DNA from: Beverwykella pulmonaria
Lineage: Eukaryota > Ascomycota > Dothideomycetes > Pleosporales > Melanommataceae
Assembly (NCBI GenBank): GCA_001599595.1
Contig: BCHH01000012.1
Location: 251,543-315,542 of the forward strand
Direction of reading: 5' to 3'
DNA length: 64,000 bases
Below, in pieces: positions 12,730 through 25,543 of the stretch. Both the position numbers and the translations under genes were made by a program. Within the stretch, counting starts at the first letter, position 1. Each line of letters opens with the position of its first letter. Under the pieces are notes generated by a model. The model worked only from the letters and a program-made list of their open reading frames with translations, was not told the origin of the DNA and ran no database searches.

Positions 12730-14696
12730 ATGGGCCAGGACTCTGAATCTACGCAGCCCGCTGCAGCTCCGAGCGCAGCAATGGTGTCCGACCGCGCGAC
12801 CCGTGACAGCGACAACGGTTCTTCGCAGCGCGACCGCAAACGCAAGTTCGACGATCGTGACGACCGCCGAAACACGCGGGGACGCGGACGTGGGGGCAGG
12901 GGCGGTAAACAGCTCCAGCACGGTAGCCATCCTTTTAAGAAGAAGAGTCTGGGGCGTAACGAGCACTTGTACGTGTCTTCCTAGCCGCCATTGCGCCTCT
13001 CTAACTAAGCAAGTCGCGAGGGAACAGATCGGCGCGGCCGCAATGAAGCCCAGCAATTGAAGAACAAGAAAAAGGAGGAAAATGGTGACGAGGCGTCTGC
13101 TCTGCCTTCGGCATTCCCCAAGGATGAGATTGAGGCTGAGGGCCGCCGGCCAAAGCGCAAGGTGGCCGTGATGCTGGGCTACTCTGGGACAGGCTACAAG
13201 GGCATGCAGATCGACAACAAGCAGAAGACCATCGAAGGCGATCTGTTCAATGCCTTTGTGGCTGCCGGTGCCATTTCCAAAGCGAACGCCGACGACCCCA
13301 AGAAATCGTCTCTGGTCCGCTGCGCCCGCACCGACAAGGGGGTCCACGCTGCAGGCAACGTCATTTCCCTAAAGCTGATTATCGAGGACGAAGACATTGT
13401 CGACAAAATCAATAGCCACCTCTCTCCGCAGATCAGGATATGGGGTCTCCAGCGGACCACAGGCTCCTTCAGCTGCTACCAGGCATGCGACTCACGGTGG
13501 TACGAGTATTTGATTCCGACGCACTCCTTCCTCCCACCGCATCCATCTAGTTACCTAGGGAAGAAGCTCGAGGAGTTCGCGGAGCTGAAGGGCGACGTGG
13601 AGGAGTACCGCAAGCGACAGGCCGAGGTAGCTTATTTCTGGCCTGAAACGGAAGAAAAGCACATCAAACCACTTCTGGAGATACTAGATGATTCAATACG
13701 GTCTCTGGTAGAAGAAGCACTATACACCGTCGATGCGACGAATTCTGGAGAGCCCGATGCGGCCATCGCGGCAGCAGACGACATAGAAGCAAAGGACATT
13801 CCGGGAGAGCCTACGGCCGAGGAAATCAAAGAAGCCGTCGATGGAATACAAGCACGAGACCCAGGACTCATCATGGACGACACGACTGATGGTACTGTGG
13901 CCCTCCCCGAGTCTGTTGTCAACAAAGCTGCCCTCGAAACCGCTATCAGAAATCTCAAGAAAGCCTACATGGACGCCAAAAAGGCATACCGCATATCCCC
14001 CGAGCGGCAAGCCCGCGTGCAAGCTGCCCTAGATAATTATCTTGGCACGAGGAGGTACCACAACTACACCGTTCAGAAGAAGTTCAGCGACAAATCTGCC
14101 CAACGCTTCATCAAATCCTTCAAAGTTGCGGAAAAGCCCATCATCATCAACGACACAGAGTGGCTCAGCCTGAAAGTGCACGGCCAGAGTTTCATGATGC
14201 ACCAGATCCGCAAAATGGTCGGCATGGCTGCGCTGACCGTGCGGTGCGGTACCGATCCAAAAATCATGTTGGAGTCATTCGGAAACAACATCGTCAGAAT
14301 ACCGAAAGCACCGGGCTTGGGACTGCTACTCGAGCGCCCAGTTTTCGAGTCCTACAACGAAAAACAGGCCGCGCAGCACGACCGAGACCCCATTGATTTC
14401 AACAAGTATGAGAAAGAGATTGCGGACTTTAAGGAACGCGAGATCTATCAGCGTATCTTCAGGGAAGAGTCTCAGGGGAACCAGTAAGTTGGATGATAAC
14501 ATGGTTAGCTTGAATATCCCTGACCACAACTAGATTCAACACCTTTTTTACCCACTTGGACAATTACCGAGACCCGACGTTCCTGTATCTCACGTCCGGC
14601 GGTATTGAGGCAACGAAGAAGAAGCTAGACAGCAAAGCTATGCAGGCAAACTGGGAAGATTCCGAGGACGAAAACGCCTCTGGGGGTGAAGGCTAA
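12730..14696 (+). CDS. PUS1: tRNA pseudouridine synthase 1
   Basis: Three exons, 12730-12968, 13014-14483 and 14534-14696, give 623 residues. PUS1 converts uridine to pseudouridine at several positions of nuclear and cytoplasmic tRNAs and in U2 snRNA. The TruA-type core begins near residue 125 (KVAVMLGYSGTGYKGMQ). The catalytic motif RCARTDKGVHAAG has its nucleophile Asp at about residue 187. The second TruA half holds HNYTVQKKFSD and SFMMHQIRKMVGMA, and the end holds TFLYLTSGGIEA. The first 90 residues are basic and Arg/Gly-rich, probably a nuclear and RNA-binding tail. Intron 1 is 45 bases with a GTACGT donor and CTAAC branch point, and only an AAG acceptor at 13011-13013 keeps the frame. 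Intron 2 is canonical (GTAAGT...TAG). Exon 1 is therefore slightly less sure than the core. Confidence 0.92.
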
Positions 14697-15422
14697 CTCA
14701 TTGAAGCAGGTAGCCTCTTTGTGGTATACCCCGTGCTTAGGTTTTGAATCTCTTTAGAGCTTATCTTCTGTCGCTCAAAATGCGATATTCTTGCTTCGGT
14801 TCATGCGTTTTAAATCTTGCAAGTGTTTCGGCACGTGATCGGCTAACAATAGGAGGCCTGAACGGAGCACCTAACTTCTTCCTCCTTGTAATCCCTCTAC
14901 TTTCATTCTCACCCCCTTTGTTTGCCTCTAGGACAAGAAATACGACTGATTCTCCTGAAACCGGGGGAGCTAGCAGGCCCTATCTCTTGCGATATAGCGC
15001 ATGCGAACCTGCTGGATGATCTGTGATTCGAAGCTGTCATACACATGGGCAACTGAGGATGGAGACGACAGTCTGTCTCAAGCCATTCACTGCTCCAGTC
15101 ATGTTCTCCAAGTGACGGCTCGCTGTGAGGGAGCACTTCGACGTTTTCGGAGAAGGGATGTGATCTGTATCGACTAATTTAATTTCTCGAGAGCAACCAC
15201 AAAATCGGTCTACTGTAGGGTCCTGCTATTTGTGACCTACGGCGGAGAAGAATTTTTACTAACAACAAGCTTCTTCGCACAAAATAAAACTAGGGCGTAA
15301 CGTCCTAGTCTATCGTATCCTCTGAATTTTGAAGACCACTATATTTCCTCAAAATTTAGCAATATCTTCTCTTTCTACCCACCCTAGCGATTCGACCTGC
15401 TTCTCTAAGTAATCTACGGTAG
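14697..15422. other. Intergenic between convergent genes
   Basis: The stretch separates the 3' ends of PUS1 and the old-yellow-enzyme gene. It is AT-richer than the flanks, and I see no gene or repeat in it. Confidence 0.5.
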
Positions 15423-16872
15423 TTAGTAAACCTTTTTTTTCTCTCCTTCCTCCACTTCTCCCGTAGGTGCAGCACGCCAGTACTGGCTCGGCCACTGCAC
15501 ATCAACACGCAACTCCCTCGCCACATTCAGCACAAAATTCGGATCCCTCAAGAACTGCCTTCCTACTAAGACCGCATCAGCTTTCGCTTCCCCATCTCCA
15601 CCAACCTGCACAGTATCACATGCTATTGCTGCATTATCGATCCTCCCTACCGCTCCAACGAGCATCGTCTTCCCGGCTTTCCGGAGTGAGGCGCGGATGG
15701 AAGATGCGAGATCGATCTGGTACTCTGCATGCGTCGGGATGCGCTGGTGGAGATTATTACTTCCAGAGCTGACGTCGAGGAGGTCAACACCGAGTTCATG
15801 GAGTTCGTGAGCTAGTTTAATCGAGTCATCGAGTGTCCATTGTGGAGTGGATGGGGAGTGCTGCATCCAGTCCGTGGCGCTGATGCGGACAAGGAGCGGC
15901 ATAGAGTTTGGGATTGCAGATCGGAGAGCAGTGGTGATTCGACGGAGGAGACGTGTGCGGTTGGTGAAAGAACCACCATAATTGTCGGTGCGGAGATTAG
16001 ATGAGGGTGAGAGGAAGGAGGAGAGGAGGTATCCGTGTGCAGCGTGGATTTCGACGACATCTACAATCAATAATAAACTCATTAAACTGTACATTTGCAG
16101 AGACTAAAGATAGAGGATGGGTCTTACCGAAACCCGCCTCCACAGCCCTCCTAGCCGCACTGACGAAGCCGTCTACAACATGTTCGATGTCTTGCAAATC
16201 CATCTCCCTCGGTTCAACATACCCTTCCTGCCACCGAAGCTTGCTCGCCCCAACAACATCTTCAGGCCACCCGCCCTCCTCCTGCGTTGCGATACGTGCA
16301 TCCATTCCGCGCTCTGACGGCATCCCGCTGGCCTTCCTCCCGGCGTGGTTTAGTTGTATTCCAATTTTCTGCCCGAGGGCGTGCACGGCGTCAACCACTT
16401 CCTTCATCCCAGCAGTGTGGCTGTCGAGGTACAAACCAGTGTCTAAGGGGGAGGTGCGACCAGCAGCGAGCACAGCCGTGGATTCCATGATCGTGAGAGC
16501 AGCGCCGTGTAGAGCGAATTGGGTGATGTGGGAAGTGTGAAAGGGTGAGAGATGGCCGTTGTGGGGGGAGGAGTACATGCCCATGGGCGAGACGAATATT
16601 CCTATATGGGAGGGGAGATTAGTGAAGGGATGGAAGGTACGGGGAGCGGTTATTCAGTGCCAAGTGTGAAGCAAGTCTTCGGGATATGAATGAAATGCAA
16701 TGAGCAGGTGGGTTTGTGAAAGACACGTAGATTGCTTACGGTTGGGTAGGGTGAGAGAGCGGATTTGGAGGGGCGTGAAGAGAGTTGGGAGGGTGGTGTT
16801 GGTGGGTAGTGGAGTTCCTGTTGGATAGGGTTGAGAGAGAGGTTTGGGGATGCGGGTGGTGTGAGAAGACAT
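15423..16872 (-). CDS. NADH:flavin oxidoreductase, old yellow enzyme family (YqjM-like)
   Basis: Three exons, 16872-16740, 16601-16128 and 16060-15423, encode 414 residues. Members are FMN-dependent TIM-barrel enzymes that reduce activated C=C bonds of enones and related compounds with NAD(P)H. Visible hallmarks are the N-terminal FMN-site strand LPNRIFVSPMGMYS, the IGIQLNHAGRKAS segment, the catalytic/FMN motif VVEIHAAHGYLLSSFLSP with NYGGSFTNRTR, and the C-terminal phosphate-binding ADAVLVGRQFLRDP followed by YWRA. Both introns (138 and 67 bases) end in TAG and are fixed by conserved residues on both sides. No signal peptide is seen, so a cytosolic enzyme is likely. The physiological substrate cannot be told. 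Confidence 0.88.
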
Positions 16873-19609
16873 GGCGTGGTTGGTTGGTTGTGATGAAGTT
16901 CAAACGCTATGTGAGCCCTTTGCCAATAGTCCTTGACTCGTGGTAAGAGCAATATTCCCGATTCTTCGTTGTATGATTGAAGAACTCAAATTTAAAAGGC
17001 GAAGATGATTTGGGAACACTGGTCATATTGAAAAAGGAAATGCTGCGACTCTTTGCCTTATAAATGCCATTGAGGCCCCAACTCTTTTGAGACACAGGAG
17101 TCAACTGACTCCGAGCTTGGAAAGGCAATTGCGTTTGATACTTTGCTTTGAAATACACCACTTAAGGATGTACGCCCGTTGCGTCTTACAGATTGCGGTG
17201 AAGAATCGGGAAGTGGAGTTAGGACCGCTACCGGTAAGCGTTCTACCGACAGTAGCCGATCCCCGTTGTGATTACCAATCATCCACAGAGATACTCGAAA
17301 TGGTCTCACCAGGAACAGGACCCAGTGAACCTTGTTTCGGAGGATTCCTTAAGCCGTTAGAATGAGGATCGATGCCGTGAATTTGCACCGGAATTCCGAG
17401 ACAAGGCGTATTACCACATTAGGCGTAAATGAGAATCATTTCATCCAAGTTCTCAAGGTCAGGTACTAGATACGGTTAGTCCGTAGGGAAATTCGATGGT
17501 ATAGATAATTTGTAACTCATCCCTTGTGCAGAGAGGCTCTCCTGGCAAGGCAAGGCGAAGAAGGAAGGGAGCGTCATGTAGTCGTCGCTTTGCACACAGA
17601 ACCTCCAGCATTTTCTAGTGCTATCCGGGCTAGAAATAGCCAGTGTTTCTTTCTAATACCGAAGCTGTAGTTGTAGACAGTGACAGCCTTGTGATCAAGG
17701 CTTTGCAACGACTCCCAATCAACGACAATACCAGTAACCGCGAAATTGATTTCACGTCCCACAATCTTTCTAGGACAGTAATATCCGGAAGTCCGCACTT
17801 CTCAAGCATTGGAGAACAGGCAAATGGCAATCATGGTGATTGAAAATACTGGCACTCTGTTTCTGCAACGGTATGTGCCGATCTTCAGTTCCACCTAACA
17901 GTGTGAGGGAGTCTTAATATGCTCCGAATCGATCCCCATATGAACGGTAGTGGTGCTCCAGGCTGAGAATATATGCGAACGGGAGCTGGATGAAAATGGC
18001 GACATGAAATCTCTGCACGTAGTCGCAAAACCTGACCCATAGTAGCTCACCGTCAGAGAGTTTATTTCGAACTTGGTTTTGTAGAGGAAAATGCTCGATC
18101 ATCTTTCGAGCCTGTCCTGGCTGACAAGTCCTGCGGAAAAATAGTACTCGGGAGTGGTTCTAGGCTCCCATTTTGGAGGGTTCTCTTGCTCCAGCCTCCA
18201 CCTGCATATAAATGTTTGTGATGAGATGCGGTCTATCACATAGCTGTCTTCATGCGGCCTGAGAAGGCGTTCGTATACCATGACTCAGATCTCGCGAGGC
18301 ACAGCATCGACAAACCGCAAGGCGAATTGGGGATGATAGACATGCGACGTGCGTTCCGCTTCGCGTTGCATATGCCCGAAGGATTAATTCAATGCGTGTT
18401 CATGTTGACTGAGCTGGTAGCATAAAGTTTTGGGGACCTACAAGGCGCGCTTTTGTAGGGCCATTAACGTTAAGTTGTCTAGCAAAGCTTGGAGCCTTCC
18501 GAAGTCCGTATGCGACGACCTTCTGTGAGGGGCTCGGTGAGCCTGTTCCTGTGACCTCTCTCAACTTTGACCATTTTACGTGAGGTATGGGGTTGCCGGG
18601 GACAGTTGAATGCATATGAACGCGTAATTAGTAAGCCTTCTCACTGCCTTTCCCGCTTCACTTTAATTCTAGCGTCGCATTTTCAACTGCCTTTTCACAA
18701 CCGAGAGCTATCTCCTTATGCGTCGAGAGTCTTGTCCAACTGGTCTTTGTCTGTTGCCTGAAGTCAATCTACGAGGTTGCAATGTCGCGTCGCGGAGTAG
18801 GGGTCCGGAATCACACCTCCCCACGCCCTCGGGCTACAGCCGTTCATTCGTGGTAAATTAGTCTAGAATTTCTATCCTGTCTATGCTCAGCCCTTCCGCC
18901 ATGCAGTTGACGACGTCTTGAGGTTTCTAACGCATTTGTCCCATCGTGGCGGTGGCGGAGTGCGTCCCACTAGCGATGTACCCCTGTGTAACTTACACCC
19001 AACATGTGCTGCAATTCGGTTGTCAGATTGAACGTTGCAACGATCAACAAGATAAGGTGTGAATTGCACTGGTCTCACAATCATCACAAAATAGAGCTTC
19101 CACTACACATATAAGAGACTGATACTTTGAGATGTAACTGTTGCGCTTGCATGGGTTGAGAGCTCGGCAGAGCCATGGAATTTGAAACATGGGCATGGAA
19201 ATAAACGAAAGTGGCGCACATTTCGATAACTTAGCGCCTCTATCAATGTCATGGAAAGCAGGCCCTGGACCAAATTCCCTTCTACAGTGATACACATGGG
19301 AAGACCTCGGTCTTTCGATACGAGGATTCTGCCTCGTCAAGAGTCATATAACTTCAAGCTACCCTTTGTTGTTCCATCTATTTATTCATCACAATGAACT
19401 CATCTTTCATCGCTACAACGGCGTTCTGGTATTCGGAACTCTTGGTCAAGACCACAGAAGTCTTGCTATATTGTACTACTTACAAATGAGCATGTGGGAG
19501 CTCTAACGCAGTACCCAATCACTCGCACCGTTGGCACATTTTGCGAAGACAAAGGCTATCGGACGATTGAAGTCACTTCGCTCTGTTATTTTCACATTGG
19601 AGGACCAAT
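16873..19609. other. Gene-free stretch (2.7 kb)
   Basis: The first part is the promoter of the old-yellow-enzyme gene. The rest has only short open frames on both strands and no domain or repeat that I recognise. Confidence 0.45.
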
Positions 19610-21950
19610 ATGTCGCTATTTCCGCCAGCGGATGTCAACTCGAAAGACTTGCAGATCGTAATGATAGAGCAGAAGACGGTTGAGCACGATGAAAAAGACC
19701 ACATTTCTTTCTGCGCCACAGCAAGCAGCGCTGGATCGCCAGCCATCCCACCAGCACCTCATTCTCCTGGCCCTTTCGGAACTCTTGCACAGCCACCTCA
19801 ACAAGATTGGAGAAAACGTCGCAATCCACAATGGAAGTCACCTCTTCTGATGGTGGTATTTTTCATCATTGGTTTGGCCATGAGCCTCGCGCACTGCATC
19901 TTCTATCCGAAGCTCAGTGGTGGACTTGTAGGTGATTCTTCGAGTCAGGAGCAAAATATAAGGTACGCGTGTCTCCGTCACAGTGCGCTGAATACTTGCT
20001 TGGATCGCGCTTCATTGCATGCCCGGAAAATAGCGCTAATCGAGCCAAAGATTTGGCACAGCGTTCTCGTTCATCGCACAAATATGTCTTGCTGCATCTG
20101 TGTGGAGCTGTTATACTCAGTGGCTATGGAGAACTGTCAACAGGACCGAGATGACAGTACCCTGTCTCAACGCCGCTTTTGGAGCCGACACTTCGGTGTG
20201 GTCCCTGCTGAATCTCGAGATGCTTCGCAAGCTGCGGATAGGATCTATCATTGCTTTATTTGCATGGTATATCTTTCTTCCTCTATTTTTGATATCATCA
20301 TTCTTACCTGAATCAGGAGTCTTCTTCTCCCACCCTTCTTCACGCCGGCGACGCTGTTCGTCTACCCCAGCATGAACGTCGTATCAGACATCGAAATGAT
20401 GCCGTACCCAGCCATTGCGGACAGCAGCGTCGGACACAAGTTCGCGTACTCACCTCCCATGAGACGTGGAACGATACAGAATTACGACGATGTTAGTCGA
20501 ATATTCACTGGGCCTCGCACAATCCTCAATCTTATCTCAACGGCAACTGCATCCCTTGGCGAAATCCTACAAGTACTCTCTCCCTATAACACGTCTACAT
20601 ACTCGGTTACGTTCTTTGCGCCCATAATCAAGTGCCAGGACGCGAATATTACCGAGCAGGTAATCATTTCCCAATTCCTACGAGAGGATATGGCCCCAAC
20701 ACCAGGATCCAGCATCCAAACCGACTCTGCATATTATGGTTTTGTGCCAACGTACAACTCCTCAGGGGATCTAGTACCTGCTATCAAGCCGCGCCAACAG
20801 TCTCCCGTTAACGCTACCAACCAGCTCTGGATGACATTCCTCCGACCCACCATTCTGTCTAATGGAACGAGGGAGAACGAACGCCACTACCAAGTCTGCC
20901 GTCTCTACAACGCGACCTATGATTTGACCGTTGGCCGCGATCACGGCTTCCAAAATATTTCTGGCTCTTATGCAATTAACGAGGAAGTGCCCTTCCCTAA
21001 TGACAAAGTTGGTGATATTTCCAACATGGCGCAACACGCATATTCAGCGTTCATGTGGGTCATCGTCGACCAGCTGATAGGAAAATTCGCTTGGGCCCAG
21101 GAATCAAATGACTCGAACTCGTCGCAGTTCGGTGTCATAGATTCCCAACTCCAACGGACGAGCCTGCTAGGGAGTGTGGATTTGGATGCCTTCTTCGGGT
21201 TTGACGAGGAGTATAATTTGTATGCGACAAATAATTACACGTTGTCAGATCAGCGACTGCAGGATAAGGCGCTGGCGCGGAATAGAACTCTGGAGGTATT
21301 GATCGAGGAGTTGAGTTTCAACACGACCGTTAGTCTGATGCATAACCCGCTTCTAACGTAAGTCTACCTTTTCCATGTGCCCCTCCCCTTCTTCTCATAT
21401 CAGATTCGAGCTGCAGTATATTAATCCCACCCAGCAACACTACTCTTGCCACCGTTATGCACACCGACGACATAAATCGCTACGGTTATAAGCCCTACGG
21501 TCTCTTCATTCCCTACGGCCTAGCCAATCTCTTCACACTCCTCACGGTCTTCATCGGTATATACTCCTACATTCACGATGATGTTATGCCAGACAAAAAG
21601 TTAGTAAGCCCAGGGTGTATCGTTAATGTCTTGTTGCAAAGTGAGCGAGGTGCCACTCAGGTGTTGTTTTACGACCTTGCACATGGTACTGATGTAGCAT
21701 CTACTCACTGCTCCCCCTTTACTTTTTAGGATTGTACTAACCTTGCTCCTTACCTTATAGATTTCAAGACATCGTCAGCGCTGCTGAGGACCCGGATGTC
21801 ATTCAAGTTGTAAGAAGCAGAAAGAGGTCTATGACGGCGGTGGTAGTTGGCGACAAAATTGTGTTGAGGGCTGGACCGGATTTGTCGGAGAGGAAGAGGG
21901 CGAGGAGGTGGTGGAGGAGCAAGAGGAAGCAAAGGAATGAGGTGGCGTGA
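19610..21950 (+). CDS. Fungal multispanning membrane protein of unknown function
   Basis: Five exons, 19610-19962, 20051-20266, 20317-21357, 21435-21599 and 21761-21950, give about 654 residues. An alternative acceptor at 21416 would add six residues. There are about four membrane segments: near residue 80 (SPLLMVVFFIIGLAMSLAH), after FGTAFSF, in IGSIIALFAWSLLLPPFFTPA, and close to the C-terminus in GLANLFTLLTVFIGIYS. Between the third and fourth is a 300-residue loop with many N-x-S/T sites, so it probably faces outside. The order (FGTAF, YTQWLWRT, NLEMLRK, ALFAW) matches a large group of uncharacterised fungal membrane proteins. The tail is very basic (RKRARRWWRSKRKQ). Intron 1 (88 bases) needs an AAG acceptor at 20048-20050 to join the conserved Arg to FGTAF. 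Intron 4 is long (161 bases) with a TACTAAC branch point. The function is unknown. Confidence 0.72.
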
Positions 21951-22897
21951 GAAGTGTTTGTGTAAGTTTCATACTATTTATGTTATCTTAATCTTGAGAA
22001 GGGTGCTGTTCTATGTGCTGCAGACCTCGGGACGTCATGGTTGTAGCCGCGTGATACGGCTTGCGCACTACGTCATTGGAGACATATGAAGACATTCTGA
22101 ATATTACGGCTTTCGAAAACCATATTCAGCTGGATCTTAATTGTCAGTGTGTTTGATCATAATATAGTTGGCAAGTAAACGAGTACCTTTGGTGAATAAG
22201 TACAAGTACGCATTTATTCTCATTCAGACCGGTTCCAAACGAGACACAGATATTTACCACGCTGTTACAGTTGACTGTTCTCTCCGAAAAATACTATATT
22301 CAATACCTTCTACGCCAACCTTAGAAAGACATATCTAGTATTTATAGTAGTTGTACTTGAGAAGGAGGAACTGCTATTGAACGATCTCTTTCGTACGAGA
22401 GAGCAGGCCAAAAGCGAGATATCTCTCTAAATCAAGTTTGTGGAAGGCCTTTTCATACAAAGAGTTATTCTAAGCAGAGTCAAAATATCATGGGACGCGA
22501 TGAAGCACAAACTCCTATTCATAACCTGAACAACATTGCTTCCTACAATCGCACGATCCTTAGAGCTCGTGTTCAATTTTCACCTGAAGAAGAAGAGCAC
22601 CCCATCGATGCCATGCCCAGATCGTTCTGCTATGCTCTCGATTGACGTAGTATGTGAATATCTTATGTATTTTTCACCAATATACGAGAATGAATTATGA
22701 ACATCAAATATCAGGAGAGATTTTTGCTTGTGGGGTTCCTTTTCTCATGTGGGGCACGGCATGCATTTAGCCGCCCATAATAGAAGGAACTATATATATC
22801 GCTTATCCCACGTCGTACACACCTTCGGCCCTCCAGAGATCGACAACGAAACGCTTGACACGAACCTCGAGAGGACGTTAGTGTAGAACACAAGACT
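21951..22897. other. Intergenic, promoter of FAD monooxygenase
   Basis: This 947-base spacer holds the 3' flank of the membrane-protein gene and the promoter of the next gene. It is AT-rich, and no gene is supported. Confidence 0.5.
22791..22798 (+). promoter_or_regulatory. Probable TATA box of FAD monooxygenase gene
   Basis: TATATATA lies 100 bases upstream of the ATG at 22898, a normal spacing for a fungal gene with a short leader. Confidence 0.4.
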
Positions 22898-24184
22898 ATG
22901 GCAGACAATTTCCCTCGTCGCCCGGCTTCAGGTATCAAAGTCATCATTGTTGGTGCAGGCTTCGCCGGCATCTCAGCCGCAATCGAATGTGACCGCAAAG
23001 GTCACTCAGTCACCCTGCTCGAGAAAGCCGAAGCTATCGAAGAGATCACACGGTTTGGAGACATCATTAGTTTTGATCCTAATGGAGCACGGAATTTCGA
23101 GCGATGGCCTGGAGTCATTGACGCGATGCAGAAGGTAGCACGGCAGACGACGTGGCTGGATCTGTACCACTGGAAAGGAGACTTCATCACACGGCAGTCG
23201 TTCGCAGAGGAGAAAAAATGGGGTCCGAGGATCAATGGCCATCGTGGGGAATTGTACAGCATCATCTACCAGCATGCCAGGGACCGCGGTATCGATATCA
23301 GGCTTGGACAGAGGGTTACAGATTACTACGAGGACGAAGAGAAGGCGGGCGTGGTGGTCAACGGAGAGAAGATGGATGCCGACATCGTCATTGCAGCGGA
23401 AGGCGTCCGGTCTCGCGGGAGAAAGATCGTTCTTGGTTTCGATGACAGACCCAAGTCCTCCGGATACGCGGTATACCGAGCCTGGTTTCCTGGAGATGTC
23501 ATTGCAAAGAATGAGATGCTGAAGCATTTGGTTGTGAATGGGGATACACACTGCGGATGGCTGGGCCCAGATCTGCATTTCCTCGCTTCTTCACTCAAGG
23601 GGGGCAAGGAGTTCAACTGGGTGTTCACTCACGTCGATGATGGAAATATCGAGGAGAGTTGGCAGTTTCCTGGTAAGGTCGAAGAGTGCTTGAAGTATGT
23701 GGAGGGATGGGCACCTATTGTCCGAGAAATTGTCAAATCGACACCAAAGACTGGCCGCCTGATCGATCACAAACTCGTGTTCCGAGATCCTCTACCCACG
23801 TTCATCTCGCCTAAGTCGCGGATCGCATTGATTGGGGATGCGGCACACCCTTTCCTTCCAACCTCAATTCAAGGAGCGAGTCAGTCGATCGAAGATGGTG
23901 TAGTGCTGGCGGCGTGCTTGGAATTGGCTGGGAAGAACAAGGTGACACTTGGAGTGAACGCGTTTGAGAAGATCCGGTACGAGAGGGTCCACAAAGCGCA
24001 AGCAATGGGCGTGAAGACAAGAGAAAAGTGGCATAAAGCAAATTGGGACACTGTTCAAGAGAATCCTGAATCCATCCATTTGTCGAGAGAGGCTTGGTTG
24101 CTGAATTTTGATGCGGAGAGAGATTGCTATGAGAGGTATGAAGAGGTTGCTGCGGGTTTGAGCAGCGTAAAGGCGCGGCTATAA
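22898..24184 (+). CDS. FAD-dependent monooxygenase, salicylate hydroxylase-like
   Basis: A single exon encodes 428 residues. These class A flavoprotein hydroxylases use NAD(P)H and O2 to hydroxylate aromatic or polyketide-like substrates. The Rossmann dinucleotide motif VGAGFAGISAA is at residues 18-28, followed by an acidic strand end (LLEKAEA). EGVRSRGRK near residue 168 corresponds to the DG-type motif. ALIGDAAHPFLPTSIQGA near residue 310 is the second FAD-binding motif. No signal peptide or membrane segment is seen, so it is probably cytosolic. A decayed DUF1996 gene and the MFS/Zn2Cys6 pair follow downstream, which suggests but does not prove a secondary-metabolism or detoxification locus. 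The substrate is unknown. Confidence 0.87.
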   Translation: MADNFPRRPASGIKVIIVGAGFAGISAAIECDRKGHSVTLLEKAEAIEEITRFGDIISFDPNGARNFERWPGVIDAMQKVARQTTWLDLYHWKGDFITRQSFAEEKKWGPRINGHRGELYSIIYQHARDRGIDIRLGQRVTDYYEDEEKAGVVVNGEKMDADIVIAAEGVRSRGRKIVLGFDDRPKSSGYAVYRAWFPGDVIAKNEMLKHLVVNGDTHCGWLGPDLHFLASSLKGGKEFNWVFTHVDDGNIEESWQFPGKVEECLKYVEGWAPIVREIVKSTPKTGRLIDHKLVFRDPLPTFISPKSRIALIGDAAHPFLPTSIQGASQSIEDGVVLAACLELAGKNKVTLGVNAFEKIRYERVHKAQAMGVKTREKWHKANWDTVQENPESIHLSREAWLLNFDAERDCYERYEEVAAGLSSVKARL

Positions 24185-24647
24185 TGGGTGTTCTAGAATG
24201 AGTAGAATTTGAGTCCCTTCCTACGATCACATTTAGAAGGTGTGTCAGCATAGGTTGGAGCAATAACGTCAAGATCTTGTACCCTTGTACCTAGATTGGT
24301 TAATTAATTATAGAGCTGGAAATTTTTAACTATAGCTTCCATAGGCTTGAGCTGTTGTCTGGGGCCCCCATGAATTTGAGGATGCGCGCACAAGGACGTA
24401 GTGACTCAAAGTTGTGTCCAAATATTGAAAGTTAGCATGTGACTGTCTTGTACTAAGATCGGATATACAACACTAAAAGACTTATGTAGAGAAAGAAATG
24501 CTCGGGTCCTAAGAGTAAAGGATCGTTGCACTTTGGCAACTCCTGAGATATATACATGAAGTGTAAATGCTAGACTAGGCTAGTACCAGGGCTTGCAAGG
24601 CACATTCCCCAATCTTACATGATCACATACCTCTCAGTGAAGCTGCT
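24185..24647. other. Intergenic
   Basis: This 463-base spacer between the monooxygenase and the DUF1996 remnant is AT-rich. I see nothing recognisable in it. Confidence 0.5.
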
Positions 24648-25543
24648 CTAAACAAGACTAGTGCTATGCGCTCCGTCGACGCGCGAAAACTCCGACTTAT
24701 TGGTGGCGACCGTCAACATAGTCTCCGCGGCATCGTCGAATCTCCATGAATGCAAAAATCATCGCCAGCCTCACCACAAGCGAGTTAAAGTGGCACCGTC
24801 CTACCTCAGCTGAGGGATCTGCTTCATTCCCGTCGGGCACCAGTTATCGTTGCCATAAGATCTAAAGTTGTATGCATAATTGGTGAGATTGGCCGTATCG
24901 ACGCAATCGGGGAATCGCAAGATAGTCTGAGATGGATCAAGCAGTCTTGGTTGGGAACTTCTCGCCATATTCGTCCTCGCCGGGCTCGCCCTCGCACCAC
25001 CAGCTCATGGAGTTGTTGTCGCAGTCGATGCTGGCTTGAGTTGTAGAACCTGCGTCGCCGGCGATGGTGGAGAAGCCGGGAGAAAATGCTACTTCAGCTA
25101 CTTCGACATTATTGTAATAGGTGTTGAAGCGTATAGGGATTATCTCGATGTACTCGTCGTTACTAAATTAGTATAACCTCGGGATTCATGTAGATGCAAT
25201 ATATTAGCAAAATACAGTAGTCGCGGAAGAAACGTAGGAATGAGGTAAAGATAGACTGGCAGTAAAAACTAAGATCACTAGCATTGTCCCCAGAGTAGCA
25301 GCCCTTTTGGAGCTCAGCGGAAGTCATCTTCACATTCGTAATGACGTCGCTCCCGAAGAAGGAATGCATATGCGACCTGTACGTTGCAGGAAGAACCAGA
25401 GCGTCAATATTTTTAGTCATGAACTGGGCATGATTGATGATCCTATATGCGTTCACGGCGGTAGCGCCAGCGAGTAAGGCAGGAGTGGAAATCATATTGA
25501 GTAATGAATGGAATTGATCGAAGATCAAAGGTAAAATAAACAT
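24648..25543 (-). pseudogene. DUF1996-family secreted protein, decayed
   Basis: Fragments of one DUF1996 protein lie in family order on the minus strand but in different frames. 25543-25250 has a possible signal peptide from Met 25495, then the typical SHMHSFFGSD and LQKGC...NASDLS, with Cys where a Trp is usual (SFYC). 25161-24937 has NDEYIEIIP, FNTYYNNVEVAE, FSTIAGDAGST, SWWCEGE and FPTKT, then TGA. 24937-24801 has QTILRFPDCVD and NWCPTGMKQIPQLR, then TAG. 24768-24648 has FCIHGD and FDDAAETMLTVATNKSEF. The step from the second to the third fragment is a one-base shift with no room for an intron, so the gene is broken. The first and last breaks could hide introns. DUF1996 proteins are secreted fungal proteins of largely unknown role. 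A sequencing error is the main alternative. Confidence 0.72.

Noticed and set aside
12661..13347. Open frame of 228 codons on the minus strand
   Set aside because: It lies antisense to PUS1 exons 1-2, whose conserved residues explain the coding bias. No domain is seen in the antisense reading.
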